From DATGJX01 sp963830545 (GTDB taxonomy: Bacteria > Vulcanimicrobiota > Vulcanimicrobiia > Vulcanimicrobiales > Vulcanimicrobiaceae), in assembly GCA_963830545.1 (NCBI GenBank), contig CAWHMK010000001.1, positions 310,001-374,000 on the forward strand: a stretch of 64,000 nucleotides of DNA, read 5' to 3'. Positions 45,386-56,957 of the stretch are shown here, one piece after another; the stretch's first letter is position 1, and each line of letters starts with the position of its first letter. The position numbers and the translations under genes were made by a program. The notes under the pieces are model-generated. The model ran no database searches, was not told the origin of the DNA, and saw nothing but the letters and a program-made list of their open reading frames with translations.

Positions 45386-45415
45386 TTGCATACGACTTTT
45401 TCGGAGTGATACCAT
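45386..45415 (+). promoter_or_regulatory. Predicted promoter of small RNA copy 1
   Basis: TTGCAT at 45386-45391 and TACCAT at 45410-45415 are 18 bases apart. The same pair occurs in copy 2. An upstream element TTGTGGAAACGTTGTGAG is shared by both copies. Confidence 0.45.
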
Positions 45416-45422
45416 GCAAACA

Positions 45423-45610
45423 CTTCGAAAAACGAAGGGCGATGAACGTTGAATCGCGGCCGGCCATGTTGACGATGCAGTCGCACGTCGGCGATCCGAG
45501 TGGACGGTCGAAGGTCCGCGTCACGTCAGTGGGATTCCTTCGACCGGAGTCAAACAGGCGAGAAAAGCGGAACGCACGTCAGAGGCCTTGGAGCAATCCG
45601 AGGCCTTTGT
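45423..45610 (+). ncRNA. Candidate structured small RNA, copy 1
   Basis: From the predicted start near 45422 the transcript opens with a hairpin CTTCG-AAAAA-CGAAG (45423-45437). It then carries TCGCGGCCG, CATGTTGACGA, a small TCGC/GCGA stem and TCCGAGTG, then a perfect ten-base stem CGGTCGAAGG/CCTTCGACCG around 45508-45545. It ends in the terminator AGGCCTTGGA-GCAA-TCCGAGGCCT (45583-45606) followed by a T-rich run. Total about 188 bases. No co-directional gene follows before copy 2, so a riboswitch role is unlikely. I cannot match it to 6S, tmRNA, SRP RNA or RNase P RNA. Confidence 0.55.
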
Positions 45611-45696
45611 ATTTTGCTCTCTTACGACGCACGTGCACAGCACGTGCATAACTCGAATTTCTTGTGGAAAACGTTGTGAGTTTCGCGCGGCCCCTC

Positions 45697-45725
45697 TTGC
45701 TCGGCAATAAGGCGCGTGCTACCAT
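45697..45725 (+). promoter_or_regulatory. Predicted promoter of small RNA copy 2
   Basis: TTGCTC at 45697-45702 and TACCAT at 45720-45725 are 17 bases apart, at the same place in the repeat unit as the copy 1 promoter. Confidence 0.45.
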
Positions 45726-45732
45726 CCATGTA

Positions 45733-45930
45733 CTTCGAATAACAAACGAAGCGCGGCAAGCATAACAGTCGCGGCCGAAACATGTTGACGACGCGGGCGC
45801 AATCCCGCGCTCCGAGTGATGCGGCCATACCGGATGCGCGTCAGTAGGGTTTCTTCACGGGAGCCAAACAGGCGCGATAAAAACAGACGGAATACGCCGA
45901 AGCCCCCGAGACTCATACTCCCGGGGGTTT
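45733..45930 (+). ncRNA. Candidate structured small RNA, copy 2
   Basis: The transcript would begin with CTTCG-AATAACAAA-CGAAG (same stem as copy 1, different loop). It continues through TCGCGGCCG, CATGTTGACGA, a GCGGG/CCCGC stem (different pairs from copy 1 at the same place), TCCGAGTG and AGCCAAACAGGCG. It ends with the terminator CCCCCGAG...CTCCCGGGGG followed by TTTTCGTTTT (45903-45934). About 198 bases. The next gene, a WYL regulator, is convergent, so copy 2 also stands alone. Confidence 0.55.
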
Positions 45931-45940
45931 TCGTTTTACC

Positions 45941-46942
45941 TTACTTCGAAACCGGCAGTTCGTACTTGGCGGCGATCTGCGCGATGAGCATGCGCACGCG
46001 GTCGCGCACGGGCGAAGGTGCAACGATTTCCGCCTGCGCGCCCCATCCGAGCACCCAGCGCGCGAGTTCGTCCACGTCGGCGACATGATAGGTGATCTCG
46101 ACGGAGCCGTCATCGCGCCGGTCTACGGCACGCTCGGCGACAATGCGAGCAGCCGTTGCGGCTTTCGCGACCCGCGAGGCGAATCGCACGCGTACTTCCG
46201 TGGTCTGGTCGTTGTGCAGCACGCCGCTGATCGAACTCGACGCGAAATCGTCGACGCTGAAGTTCTGCGGTTTGGTGAACGTTTGCGCGAGCACGTCGGG
46301 ATCCGCGACGCTGTCGATTGCGAAGACTCGCTTGTCGCGGCGATCGTGATCGAAGGCAACGCAGTAGACTCTTCCGCTGCTCACGACGAAGCCGTACGGA
46401 TCCGCTATGCGCTTGGAATGCTGGCCTTCTTTGTCCGTGTACGTGAACGTGACGGTGCGCGAGCTGCGTTCCGCAGATGAGAGCAGCCCGAATACGCGTT
46501 CGCCTTCCTTGGTCAGATGCGTCTCGCTCAGACGGAACGTCACCGGCGAGGTTCCTTCGACGCGTTCCTTCACGCCGCGGCCCGCGGCGCCCGTAATCTT
46601 CTCCGTCACTTCGTCGACGTAGGTGCCGATGGCGTCGCCAAGGCTCGCGCTGATTGCGCGAAGCGCAACCAAGCCGAAGAGTTCGCTGCTGCTGAGCTCC
46701 AAACGCTTGAGACTGTAGCCGTCGCTGAACCGGTACGTGTTGGTGGCGCGATCGAAGTACCATGGAAACCCGGCGTCAGCCAGAACCGCCAAGTAGCGCC
46801 GCAAGCTCCGGGTGCTCGGACGGTGCTCGCCTTCGGAAATTCGGTCTTTGAGTTGTTCGAAAGAGAAGCGGCCCTCGTCGATGGCGTTCAACAGCCGGAC
46901 GAGGAGGACGATTTTCGGCTCATTCGTGCGTTCCATTGGCAT
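45941..46942 (-). CDS. WYL-domain transcriptional regulator (YafY/PafC type)
   Basis: The roughly 333-residue protein has an N-terminal winged HTH (EQLKDRISEGEHRPSTRSLRRYLAVLADAGFP), a middle region and a WYL domain (IADPYGFVVSSGRVYCVAFDHDRRDKRVFAIDSV), then a WCX extension ending LGWGAQAEIVAPSPVRDRVRM. WYL proteins sense ligands, sometimes nucleic acids, and often control stress or defence genes. The start is MPMERTNEPK at 46942, or two codons later. It ends beside the second small RNA, on the opposite strand. Confidence 0.85.
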   Translation of the reverse strand: MPMERTNEPKIVLLVRLLNAIDEGRFSFEQLKDRISEGEHRPSTRSLRRYLAVLADAGFPWYFDRATNTYRFSDGYSLKRLELSSSELFGLVALRAISASLGDAIGTYVDEVTEKITGAAGRGVKERVEGTSPVTFRLSETHLTKEGERVFGLLSSAERSSRTVTFTYTDKEGQHSKRIADPYGFVVSSGRVYCVAFDHDRRDKRVFAIDSVADPDVLAQTFTKPQNFSVDDFASSSISGVLHNDQTTEVRVRFASRVAKAATAARIVAERAVDRRDDGSVEITYHVADVDELARWVLGWGAQAEIVAPSPVRDRVRMLIAQIAAKYELPVSK

Positions 46943-47022
46943 ATTGTGCCAGCTAAATGGCGAGACGGCCATCAAAACGTCATCAAAACCCGGGACTTTC
47001 CGCTCAGAGAGTCGTCACGCCG

Positions 47023-48673
47023 TCAACCGGTCGGCTCGGGAGCGGGCGTTGCCGGCGCGCCGCTCTTGGGGAAGCAGCCGTCCGGAGCGTACATCGGCGG
47101 CACGTTCGGCTGCGGCTGCGTAGATGTGACGCCGACTTCCAACGGGTAATTTGAGCCGCCGTCGGTCATCGTCTGAACCGGTACGGTCAGCGTTCCATGG
47201 GCCTGCACCGCTATCGGAGCGCCGATTTGATAGCGATCGGGCACGCGCGCGCACCCCACCTCCGCGAGCCGGCCGTTTACCAGGAAACTGCCGCGGACGG
47301 GACCCCCGAGCGGACGCTCGTAGAGATACACCGTTGCATTCCGATCCAGAGGATTGCTGATTTGGAAATTCAGCAAGCGCAGCACACCGTACTCGCCGTA
47401 GTCGTGCCCTGTTTGGATAGGAACATTCGGGATAGCTGCGGCCGGCGGCGTTTGCGCGCCGTACTGTGTGCCCGCGTCCGGCCCCGGAACGGTGAAGGCG
47501 ATCGTCTGCGTGCCGTAACCGGACAGCGCGAAAATGCCGGTGCGGTGGTGGCCGTCATCCGGCAGCTGCGGCTGCGAAAGATAGCCGGCAATTTCCGCGC
47601 CGGTAATTGGGCCTGCGGGCAGCGCGAGAACGGTGACGGTGACCGGACCTCCGTCGACGATGCGAATGCCGAGGCTTCCGGCGGCGCCCGCAAGACTGTC
47701 CATCGCGAATTGATCGGCGACGTAAGGGTTCTGCGCGGCAACGTCCACGACGATGCCCTCGTTGAGCGGCTTGCGTATCAAGAAGTCACGTGACACGGCG
47801 TGTCCCACGCTCATCACGTCGATGTTCGGGCCGGCGGATGCGTCGATGATCTGCACGGTCGACGGCTGTGCAGTGCCGCTGCTCAGAACCACCGCGAGTT
47901 GCCGCGAACCTTCAGCGTTTTGATGATAGTAATACAGACGCGCCGGCGCGTTCGGCTGTACTTCTCCGCGGAACAGCACGCCGTCCGCAATCAACTTTTC
48001 GGGATCGTCGTCGTAAAACAGCAGCGGCGTGGAAAACGGATCCGCCGCGACGTTTTGTACCGTTACGCTCGTCCATGCGTTGACGTCGAAATACTGGTCT
48101 CCGCCCGCGACTTGCACGGGCACGGGTACGACCGCGCTCGCTCCCGGGCCGAGCGTAGCCGGCAGCGTAAAAGCGCCGAGCTGCGCGGTGGCGCCGGGCT
48201 GGGTTTGCACCGCCGGAAGCACCACTCTTTGAATCTGCTGCATCAGCCATTGCGGGTCGAGCTGCGAGCCGGTAACGCGCACCGTCGCCGCAGGCGGTGC
48301 GGTCCCCGCGTCCAACGCGACGCGTACCGGAATTTGGATTGTGGCACCGCTCGAATCGCTCAGCACGATCGTGGCGCGTCCCGTTTGCGTCGAAGCCGTC
48401 ACGGTTACGGTACGCGCGTTTTGATCGATTGCGGCGGTCACGATCGGAACGTCCACGCTTACGGAGAACGGACCGCTTCCACTTTGAATCGCGAGCGTGG
48501 CGCCGGCCGACGGATGCAGGTTCACGGGTAAGCCGCCTACACGAAGACCGGCCGGCGCGGGTGAAGGCGAGGCGGATTGGGACGCGCCGGTGACGGTGAT
48601 CTGACAGTGACGGTTGCGGCACTTGCAGCGCCGCCGCGAGCAAGAGTGAAAGAAACGGCACGTGTGCATCCAT
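47023..48673 (-). CDS. Large secreted protein of unknown function (one frame break near the N-terminus)
   Basis: The ATG at 48673 gives a signal peptide (MDAHVPFLSLLLAAALQVPQ). The frame shifts near 48605 and continues ITVTGASQSASPSPAPAGLRVG through to the end, about 549 residues. The mature protein is rich in beta strands, Pro, Thr, Val and Gly, with bacterial Ig-like or invasin-type character (VTVTASTQTGRATIVLSDSSGATIQIPV). One extra base explains the shift. No enzyme motif is seen. Surface or periplasmic location is likely. Function unknown. Confidence 0.65.
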
Positions 48674-48722
48674 ACGCGTGCGACGGCTTGCGAGCCTTTG
48701 CGCGCGGCCTTACACTAAGGGC

Positions 48723-49103
48723 ATGGGCGCCGGTCCCTCGACGCACGACGAAGCGGGCGAATTCCTCGAACGATGCGTTGCGCTCTACAACGCGGGCGTG
48801 CTCTCGCGCGATTTCAGCGGTTTTCTGGCGTTGCTGAACGACGATGCAGTCTTCGATTTCGAAGGTACGACGGAACGCGGACCGCTCGGTGGAAAAGTCG
48901 TCATCGCACAGCATTTCGCAGACGATCCGCCCGACGACGGAATTCGCGTGAAGCGCTGGAAATGCCGCGAAGGTGAAATTGCCGCCGAGTTCGGCTGGCT
49001 CGACATTCCCGAGGGGGGCGGATGTCTGTTCATTCAGCTGAAGAACGGGCGTATCTCCCACCTGACGATAGCGATGGGCGGCCCACGCCGAACCTTTCGC
49101 TAA
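48723..49103 (+). CDS. SnoaL/NTF2-like fold protein
   Basis: The 126-residue protein has EFLERCVALYNAGVLSRDFSGFLALLNDDAVFDFEG followed by GPLGGKVVIAQHFADDPPDDGI, the helical entry and beta sheet of SnoaL-like proteins. It ends with FIQLKNGRISHLTIAMGGP. Such proteins are small ligand-binding enzymes or folds, and substrate cannot be inferred. The ATG at 48723 is preceded by AAGGG. The gene diverges from the secreted-protein gene at 48673 with a 49-base gap. Confidence 0.75.
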   Translation: MGAGPSTHDEAGEFLERCVALYNAGVLSRDFSGFLALLNDDAVFDFEGTTERGPLGGKVVIAQHFADDPPDDGIRVKRWKCREGEIAAEFGWLDIPEGGGCLFIQLKNGRISHLTIAMGGPRRTFR

Positions 49104-49160
49104 AGGGCCGTCCGCTTGCGCCGCGTTTAAGGCGGGAACCCCATGGGGCATGTATCGACT

Positions 49161-49412
49161 ATGAGTATGTGGCACGTGTGGGGCGACTACGTGCAGACGC
49201 GCCCCGATCGCATTGGGAATGCGCAGGTTCTCGCCGGCGAGGAAAAAGCCGCCGAGCAAACGGCAAAGTCGCACGGCTTCGATTTCGATTACCGCTTGCG
49301 CAACGGCTTCATGCCATGGGCCGCAACGTTCCGATGCGAAAACGACGACGATCAGGACTTCGCGTTCGCCGCTTATCCAATCGTTCGCGGCTGGGAGCGT
49401 GTGGCCGGCTAG
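49161..49412 (+). CDS. Small hypothetical protein
   Basis: An 83-residue ORF starting MSMWHVWGDYVQTRPDRIGN, with a charged helix (AGEEKAAEQTAKSHGFDFDY) and FAAYPIVRGWERVAG at the end. No signal or membrane segment. An ATG at 49143 would add six residues. I do not recognise the family. The stop overlaps the convergent gene by four bases. Confidence 0.5.
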   Translation: MSMWHVWGDYVQTRPDRIGNAQVLAGEEKAAEQTAKSHGFDFDYRLRNGFMPWAATFRCENDDDQDFAFAAYPIVRGWERVAG

Positions 49413-50248
49413 GGCCCGGCATCGAACATCGCGTCGAGTTCGTCGCCGGATAGGCGATCCGATACAAACTCGAACGTTCCGTCGTCCCGCAGACGCTGCG
49501 CTGCGCGCCGGACGTACGCGAGCGCATGCGCCAGTCCGCCGGGACCGATGCTGATGCGTGCGACACCGATCTGCGCCAAGCGTTTCACCGGCGGCGTCGA
49601 CGGGCCGGCATAGACGTTGATAGGCCCGCGAATCTCTCGCGCAAGCCGAGCGATCGCGGTTTCATCGGACGGTCCGAGAACGAACACGCAATCCGCGCCG
49701 GCTTGCAAAAACCGGTTGCCCCGTCGAATCGCTTCAGCGGTGCACCATTCATCGTCGCCGTCAACGGCTAAGAACACGTCCGTGCGCGCGTTGATGACCA
49801 GCGGAACGCCGATACGCGACCCCACTTCTTTCATGGCGTGGATCCGCTCGCATTGAAAGTCGAGATCGATGAGCGAGCCCGGCTCGCCCGCGTCCTCGAA
49901 ATTCAGTCCCACCGCGCCCGCTTCGATTGCGCCGCGCGCGGTTTCTTGCGCATCGCGCACGGTGCGTCCGTATGCACCCTCCACATCTGCGGTGACCGGC
50001 GCCTTGACTGCGCGAGTGATGCGTCGCACAGCGCCCAGCATTTCGTCGCGCGATATCCGCTCACCGTCGGGAAAGCCTTGCGTCCAAGCGACGGCAGCGC
50101 TTCCGGTAGCGAGCGCGGGATAGCCGAGTTCTTCGACGACTCGCGCACTCACCGCATCCCAAACGTTGAACAGCACGAGCGGATCGCCGGGCCGGTGCAG
50201 TGCTCGAAGCGCGCGCGCTTTTTCGGCTTGCGAGATAACGTCGATCAT
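49409..50248 (-). CDS. Isocitrate lyase/PEP mutase superfamily enzyme
   Basis: The 279-residue TIM-barrel protein has LVLFNVWDAVSARVVEELGYPALATGSAAVAWTQG and APVTADVEGAYG (metal-binding Asp/Glu), GAVGLNFEDAG and PLVINARTDVFLA. It lacks the KKCGH catalytic loop of isocitrate lyase, so it belongs to the carboxyphosphonoenolpyruvate mutase/2-methylisocitrate lyase-like group of unknown substrate. Its ATG overlaps the stop of the serine hydrolase gene (ATGA). Confidence 0.85.
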   Translation of the reverse strand: MIDVISQAEKARALRALHRPGDPLVLFNVWDAVSARVVEELGYPALATGSAAVAWTQGFPDGERISRDEMLGAVRRITRAVKAPVTADVEGAYGRTVRDAQETARGAIEAGAVGLNFEDAGEPGSLIDLDFQCERIHAMKEVGSRIGVPLVINARTDVFLAVDGDDEWCTAEAIRRGNRFLQAGADCVFVLGPSDETAIARLAREIRGPINVYAGPSTPPVKRLAQIGVARISIGPGGLAHALAYVRRAAQRLRDDGTFEFVSDRLSGDELDAMFDAGP

Positions 50249-51418
50249 GGAATCGCCGAGAACAAGGCCGGGACCGCATAATACGGATCGGGGCCGCTGC
50301 CGTCGTTCGTGAGAACGATCACGTCGATGCCGTCGTTCGGAAACGTCGCGTTCACGGATTGAAAGCCCCCGATGTAACCGTCATGCCAAATGTATTCGTG
50401 GCCGCTGAGCGAGTCTGACGAGCCAGCCGTCCGCATACGTTCCGTACGACTGCGGAAAAGGTCCCGGGGTGAACATCTGCTTGAGCGAAGCACTCGTAAA
50501 GATTCCCGGCGCGCGCACCGCCTCATCCCACTTTTCCAAATCGCCGACGGTGGACGTCAAGCCGCCGGGACCCGCAAGCCACATCAAATTCCACTGATAG
50601 ATGCGCTGGGCCCCGTTTCCCCAATCCGCATAGCCCAGCGCCAAATCCGTACCGGACGGATAACCTTGCTGCGTGCGCGTCATCCCGAGCGGTCGGAAAA
50701 CGCGCTGCTGCAGAAAGGCGCCCAGCGTTTCGCCGCTCACATGCGCGACGATCATGCCCAGCAACAGATAGTTCGTGTTCGAATAGCGGTACTGCGTGCC
50801 GGGAGTGAAGAGCAACGGAAACGTCGCCAATTCGTCCACAATCGGCTGGTAATTCGTCTGCCCGCTGCTCATGAATGATTGATAGGCGGGCGTAAAATCG
50901 GGATTCGACTGGAAATTGTTGTAATCCACAAAGCCGCTGCTGTGCTGCAGCAGATTCAGCAGCGTCATGCTGCCGGCGCTGGGGAGATTCGGAAAGTATT
51001 TCGAAACGGGATCGCTCACCGCGAGTTTCCCGTCTTGTTGTAAGAGCAAGATCGCTGCCGCAGTGAATTCCTTGCTCACCGATGCAAGGTCGAAGACCGT
51101 ATCCGGATCCGTTGCAAACGCGCCTCGATTCATATTCAAAACCACGTCCGGTTGTGAAATGCCCCACACGTTGCTGGCGTAGAAGGTTTCAGGTGTGCCG
51201 CGGTCGCGCAGCCCGTACCCGTGCACGTAGATCGGAGCGCCGTTGCGGTAGATGCCCAGTTCCACTCCCCACTGATCGCCGTAGTTCTGCTTCACGATGC
51301 TGTCGAATTTCGCGCCCGACGGCGGCGGCGGCGGTGAAGTCGGGGCCGGCGCGGGGGGACCGGAGCCGCCGCCGCAGCCCGTTATTGCAAAAAGGGCGCC
51401 GATTAAGGCGCCCTTCAT
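50245..51418 (-). CDS. Serine hydrolase, class C beta-lactamase-related lipoprotein (one frame break)
   Basis: The start MKGALIGALFAITGCGGGSG carries a lipobox (AITGC), followed by a Pro-rich linker and a beta-lactamase/D-aminopeptidase domain: DLASVSKEFTAAAILLL (Ser-x-x-Lys), YRYSNTNYLLLGMIV (Tyr-Ser-Asn) and GHEYIWHDGYIGGF. The frame breaks near 50415 and one extra base accounts for it. About 390 residues. It is probably anchored to the outer leaflet of a membrane. As written, the frame continues upstream into clpC, which I regard as an indel artefact. Confidence 0.8.
51392..51415 (-). terminator. clpC terminator hairpin overlapping the next gene's first codons
   Basis: Read leftwards, AAGGGCGCC-TTAATC-GGCGCCCTT is a perfect nine-base-arm hairpin that ends in five T residues. 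It begins eight bases after the clpC TAA and occupies codons 2-9 of the serine hydrolase gene. It can act as terminator for clpC while also hiding the ribosome entry region of the downstream gene. Confidence 0.55.
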
Positions 51419-51419
51419 G

Positions 51420-53919
<2,500 letters not shown>

Positions 53920-54046
53920 GGTCTGTCTCTAAACTCCTCCTTCCGATCTGCGCCCTCCCGACTATACCCGCCTGACGTTTCCGGTTCTGTATCGGTAAGA
54001 AGGCTTAACCCCGCGCCTCGTTCTTAAGCGTTGCGCCTGCCCTGCT

Positions 54047-54550
54047 TCAAAAACTGAACCGAATGCCCGACAAACCCGGCGGTGACGCCCGCTTCGTCTG
54101 CGTCTGCTTATATAAACGAATTCGATCGAGGTCAGTGGCGCGATCGATTTGCCGGCGAAGAACGTAAAAACCGTCCCCGCCGTGCGGTCGCCGAAAGGTC
54201 CCGAAGCCCGCGCCCGCGCCGACATAGGCTCCGCCATACCCGCCGCCCGTCAATCCCGCGAATTCCAGCGTGGCGGCATAGCCGCCACCCTTCGCTGAGC
54301 GGCACCAAGACCGATCCCTGGACTACGAGCGGCAGCTGCCGGAACGGACGTGCCGGTGCTAAGCAGACGCCGCAGCCGGCCGTGACGACGGATCGTGGCG
54401 GACCAACCGCCTGCGGCAACCGAAATGCCCGCCGAGCGCCGGCAAGCGGCAACGCCGCGAGTGACCGGACGAGCAGCCACAGCCGAAGAATGCCCGCCCG
54501 ATCACGCATGGCGTCCGCCGTTCGCAAGCGGAGTCGCCGGGCCTTTTTCT
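54047..54550 (-). pseudogene. Broken gene for a small outer-membrane beta-barrel-like protein
   Basis: No single frame covers the region, but pieces in different frames line up: a hydrophobic leader near 54480-54440, then VVQGSVLVPLSEG, LTGGGYGGAYVGAGAGFGTF, GTVFTFFAGKSIAPLTSIEFVYI, and a C-terminal GLSGIRFSF with terminal Phe followed by a stop at 54047. Alternating glycine-rich strands and a final Phe are the mark of outer-membrane barrels. At least two indels are needed. The adjacent genes also carry indels, so this may be sequence error, not decay. Confidence 0.4.
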
Positions 54551-54566
54551 GAACATCGCAACGATC

Positions 54567-54881
54567 ATGCCGACAGTCGAACAAGTGCGCGAATCGCTCA
54601 AGAAGGTCAACGATCCCGAACTGAATATTCCGATTCTTGATCTGGGACTCGTTTACGACATCGCGGTCGAGGGCGAGAACGGCGAACACGTCACCGTCGC
54701 CATGACGCTGACCTCGCCGATGTGTCCGGTCGGACCGCTGTTCAAGCAATCCGTCGAGGACAACGTGTAAGAGGCATCGAGGGCGTGAAAACCGTCAACG
54801 TCGACATCACGTTTTCGCCGCCATGGGATCCGCGCGAGATGGCCACCGAAGACGTGAAGATGCATGCTCGGCATCTGGTAG
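54567..54881 (+). CDS. MIP18/DUF59-family Fe-S assembly protein (two compensating frame breaks)
   Basis: The protein starts MPTVEQVRESLKKVNDPELN, with DLGLVYDIAVEGENGEHVTVAMTLTSPMCPVGPLFKQSVED. The frame moves near 54765 and gives RGIEGVKTVNVDITFSPPWDPREMATEDVKMH, then moves back after KMH to end LGIW at TAG 54879-54881. These are the conserved core and ending of SufT/PaaD-like MIP18 proteins, about 104 residues, involved in Fe-S cluster maturation. The net length is a multiple of three, with one base lost and one gained. Confidence 0.82.
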
Positions 54882-55408
54882 CGGAGAAACCGGAGCTCTG
54901 CCGTTCGCGCACGAGTGCTTCGGCCGGCGCAATCGCAAGCGACGACGTCGCGTGCACGATGAGGCGTCCTCTTGCATCGCGGATTTCACCTTGCGTCGCG
55001 CCGAACGATTTCCGAGATTCAGAACCTCCGCTCGCGCGGTCAATCGTTCGGACGAAACGTGTGCAGGCCGGAAAAAGCGCATCTGAAGATCGATCGTCGT
55101 GCACGCCATTGCCTTTGCGGCAGCCGCGTCACCAGCGCGCACGTGAGCGCAGAATCGACGAGCGTGGCCAGCACGCCGCCGTGTACGCTTGCCGCCAAGA
55201 TTCAGCATGAACGTCTGGGGCGCATCGAGAACTCGATCCAGCCCTCGCCCAATCGCTCCCTCCTCGATGCCGAGCACGCTGAAAGAATCGGCGGCAGCGG
55301 AATTTCACCTCGTCCGATTCCTCTCGAGAAACTCGCGTCCATCCAGACTGTATCCACTTCGACCCGAGTTCGGCCGGGATCGACCCAGTCGACCTGTAAT
55401 GTAGGCAT
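54880..55408 (-). CDS. PaaI-type hotdog thioesterase (at least four frame breaks)
   Basis: From ATG 55408 the pieces, in order and in changing frames, read MPTLQVDWVDPGRTRVEVDT, RGEIPLPPILS, VLGIEEGAIGRGLDRVLDAPQTFMLN, LAASVHGGVLATLVDSALTC, KAMACTTIDLQMRFFRPAHV, TARAEVLNLGN and GEIRDARGRLIVHATSSLAIA. This is the complete motif order of a PaaI/acyl-CoA thioesterase (HGG near the catalytic Asp, then TxDL and FxRPA). The exact 3' end is unclear and probably lies near the MIP18 stop. The indel density is the highest in the window. Confidence 0.65.
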
Positions 55409-55433
55409 GGAGCCATGATACACGACGAATCTC

Positions 55434-56957
55434 TTGTCGAGTATGGGAGCACGACGCTGGATTATCGTGATCGGCGTGATGGCGGCCACGCTGCTTCAAG
55501 TGCTCGACGCCACGATCGTCAATGTCGCACTTCCCGTCATCCAGGGCAATCTCGGCGCAAACTTCGACGAAGGCGCCTGGATCGTCACGGGATACATCAT
55601 CGCGGCGGTGATCGTCATTCCGCTCACGCCTTGGCTGCAGCAAGTCTTCGGGCGCAAGCAATATTACATCGCCGCCATCGCGGGCTTCACCGATGACGTC
55701 GGCGCTCTGCGGCATGTCGACATCGCTCGACGAACTCGTCTTCTTCCGCATTCTGCAAGGGTTGTGCGGCGGCGGCCTGATCGCGACGGGACAAGCGATC
55801 TCTGCGCGACACGTTTCCCACGCGCGAGAGCTCGGGAAGAGTCAAGCGCTGGTTTCGCTGGGCGCGATCGTCGGACCGAGCATCGGACCCACGTTGGGCG
55901 GCATTCTCACCGACGCGTTCTCGTGGAACTGGATTTTCTACATCAACATCGTGCCGGGAATTTTGGCCGCAATCGCGATCGCGTCGACGCTGCGCAACCC
56001 GCACTATCAGCGGAAGCCGCAAGGCTTCGACGGCATCGGCCTAACTCTGCTGGCTGCCGGCTTGGGCAGCCTGCAGTACGTGCTGGACGAAGGCGAACGC
56101 AACGATTGGTTCAGCGATTCCCGCATCCTCGCGTTCGGCGCTATCGCGGTCGTCGGGTTAATCGCTGTTTGCGCTCTGGGAAATCTACGGAACGAAAAAT
56201 CCGATCGTCGATCTGCGCATCCTCAAAAATCGCACCGTTGCAGCGGGTACGGCTCTGGCGCTGACGATCGGCTTCAGCCTGTTCGGCGGCGTCATACTTT
56301 CACCGCAGTTTCAGCAGCAATTGCTGAATTTCACAGCGACGCTGAGCGGGGAGTCGATTCTGCTGCGCGCGCTGGCTATCGCAGCGCTTCACGCCGATCA
56401 CGCTTATCGCGCTCAACAAATTTCACGTTGCGCCCCGCGTGCTGCTCGGAATCGGTTTCATCATCGTTGCGATCGCCAATGCGATGCAGTCGCTGGTGAC
56501 GACCACCGATTCCACGTTCTGGACCTTCGGATGGCCGCTGCTGATCGGCGGCGCAGGCTTCGGCATGTTGTTCCTGCCGCTTTCCGTCGCCGTACTCAGC
56601 AGCGTGCGAGGCGCCGACACGCAAAAGGCGACGTCGCTGATCAGCCTGTGCCAGCAGCTCGGCGGTTCGATATCGACCGCGATGCTGGTGACGCTGCTCG
56701 ACCGGCGCACCGCGCTGCATCTCTCCAATCTGGCCGGCGAACTGACGCTGCGCAATTCGGCCGTGCGATGGGCGATCCAGCATCATGCTTCCCTCGGTAC
56801 GCTGTATGGCTTGGTGATGCAGCAGTCGACGGCGATGGCGTTCGCCGACGCGTTCTTCGTGCTCGCGGCGATAACGCTGCTTCTTACGCCGCTGGTCTGG
56901 TTCTTGCGCACGCCCAAAACGCGCGCACAATCCGTGCCTCAGCTCGCGGCAGAGTAG
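55434..56957 (+). CDS. DHA2-family MFS multidrug transporter, second copy (three frame breaks)
   Basis: The chain begins MGARRWIIVIGVMAATLLQV and LDATIVNVALPVIQGNLGAN (DHA2 motif), then FRILQGLCGGGLIATGQAI, LGAIVGPSIGPTLGGIL, SRILAFGAIAVVGLIAV, FTATLSGESILLRALAI, and LLIGGAGFGMLFLPLSVAVLSSVRG. Frame changes lie near 55690, 56165 and 56395, each by one extra base, so the total is again a multiple of three. The product, about 507 residues and 14 helices, parallels the pump at 32.5 kb, but there is no adaptor or channel gene beside it. Confidence 0.85.

Larger units (their letters stand above)
45335..45930 (+). repeat. Tandem duplication, about 310-base unit, two copies
   Basis: The block TGCATAA, then TTTCTTGTGGAAA and CGTTGTGAG, occurs at 45335-45371 and again at 45645-45680, exactly 310 bases apart at the 5' end. 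Further matches follow in the same order: ACCAT with a CTTCGAA hairpin, TCGCGGCCG, CATGTTGACGA, TCCGAGTG, GTCAGT and CAAACAGGCG, each displaced by 310-316 bases. The copies have diverged greatly between these blocks, so the duplication is old. No open frame spans either copy convincingly. Each copy ends in a different terminator hairpin. Confidence 0.8.

Noticed and set aside
45300..45680. DnaA-box-like words (TGTGCATAA, TTGTGGAAA) suggesting a replication origin
   Set aside because: The matches to TTATCCACA are imperfect, there is no AT-rich unwinding zone, and no dnaA, dnaN, rpmH or parAB neighbours. The words belong to the duplicated unit.
45423..45930. Riboswitch interpretation of the tandem RNA elements
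   Set aside because: Neither copy precedes a co-directional gene; copy 1 ends before the promoter of copy 2, and copy 2 faces a convergent gene.
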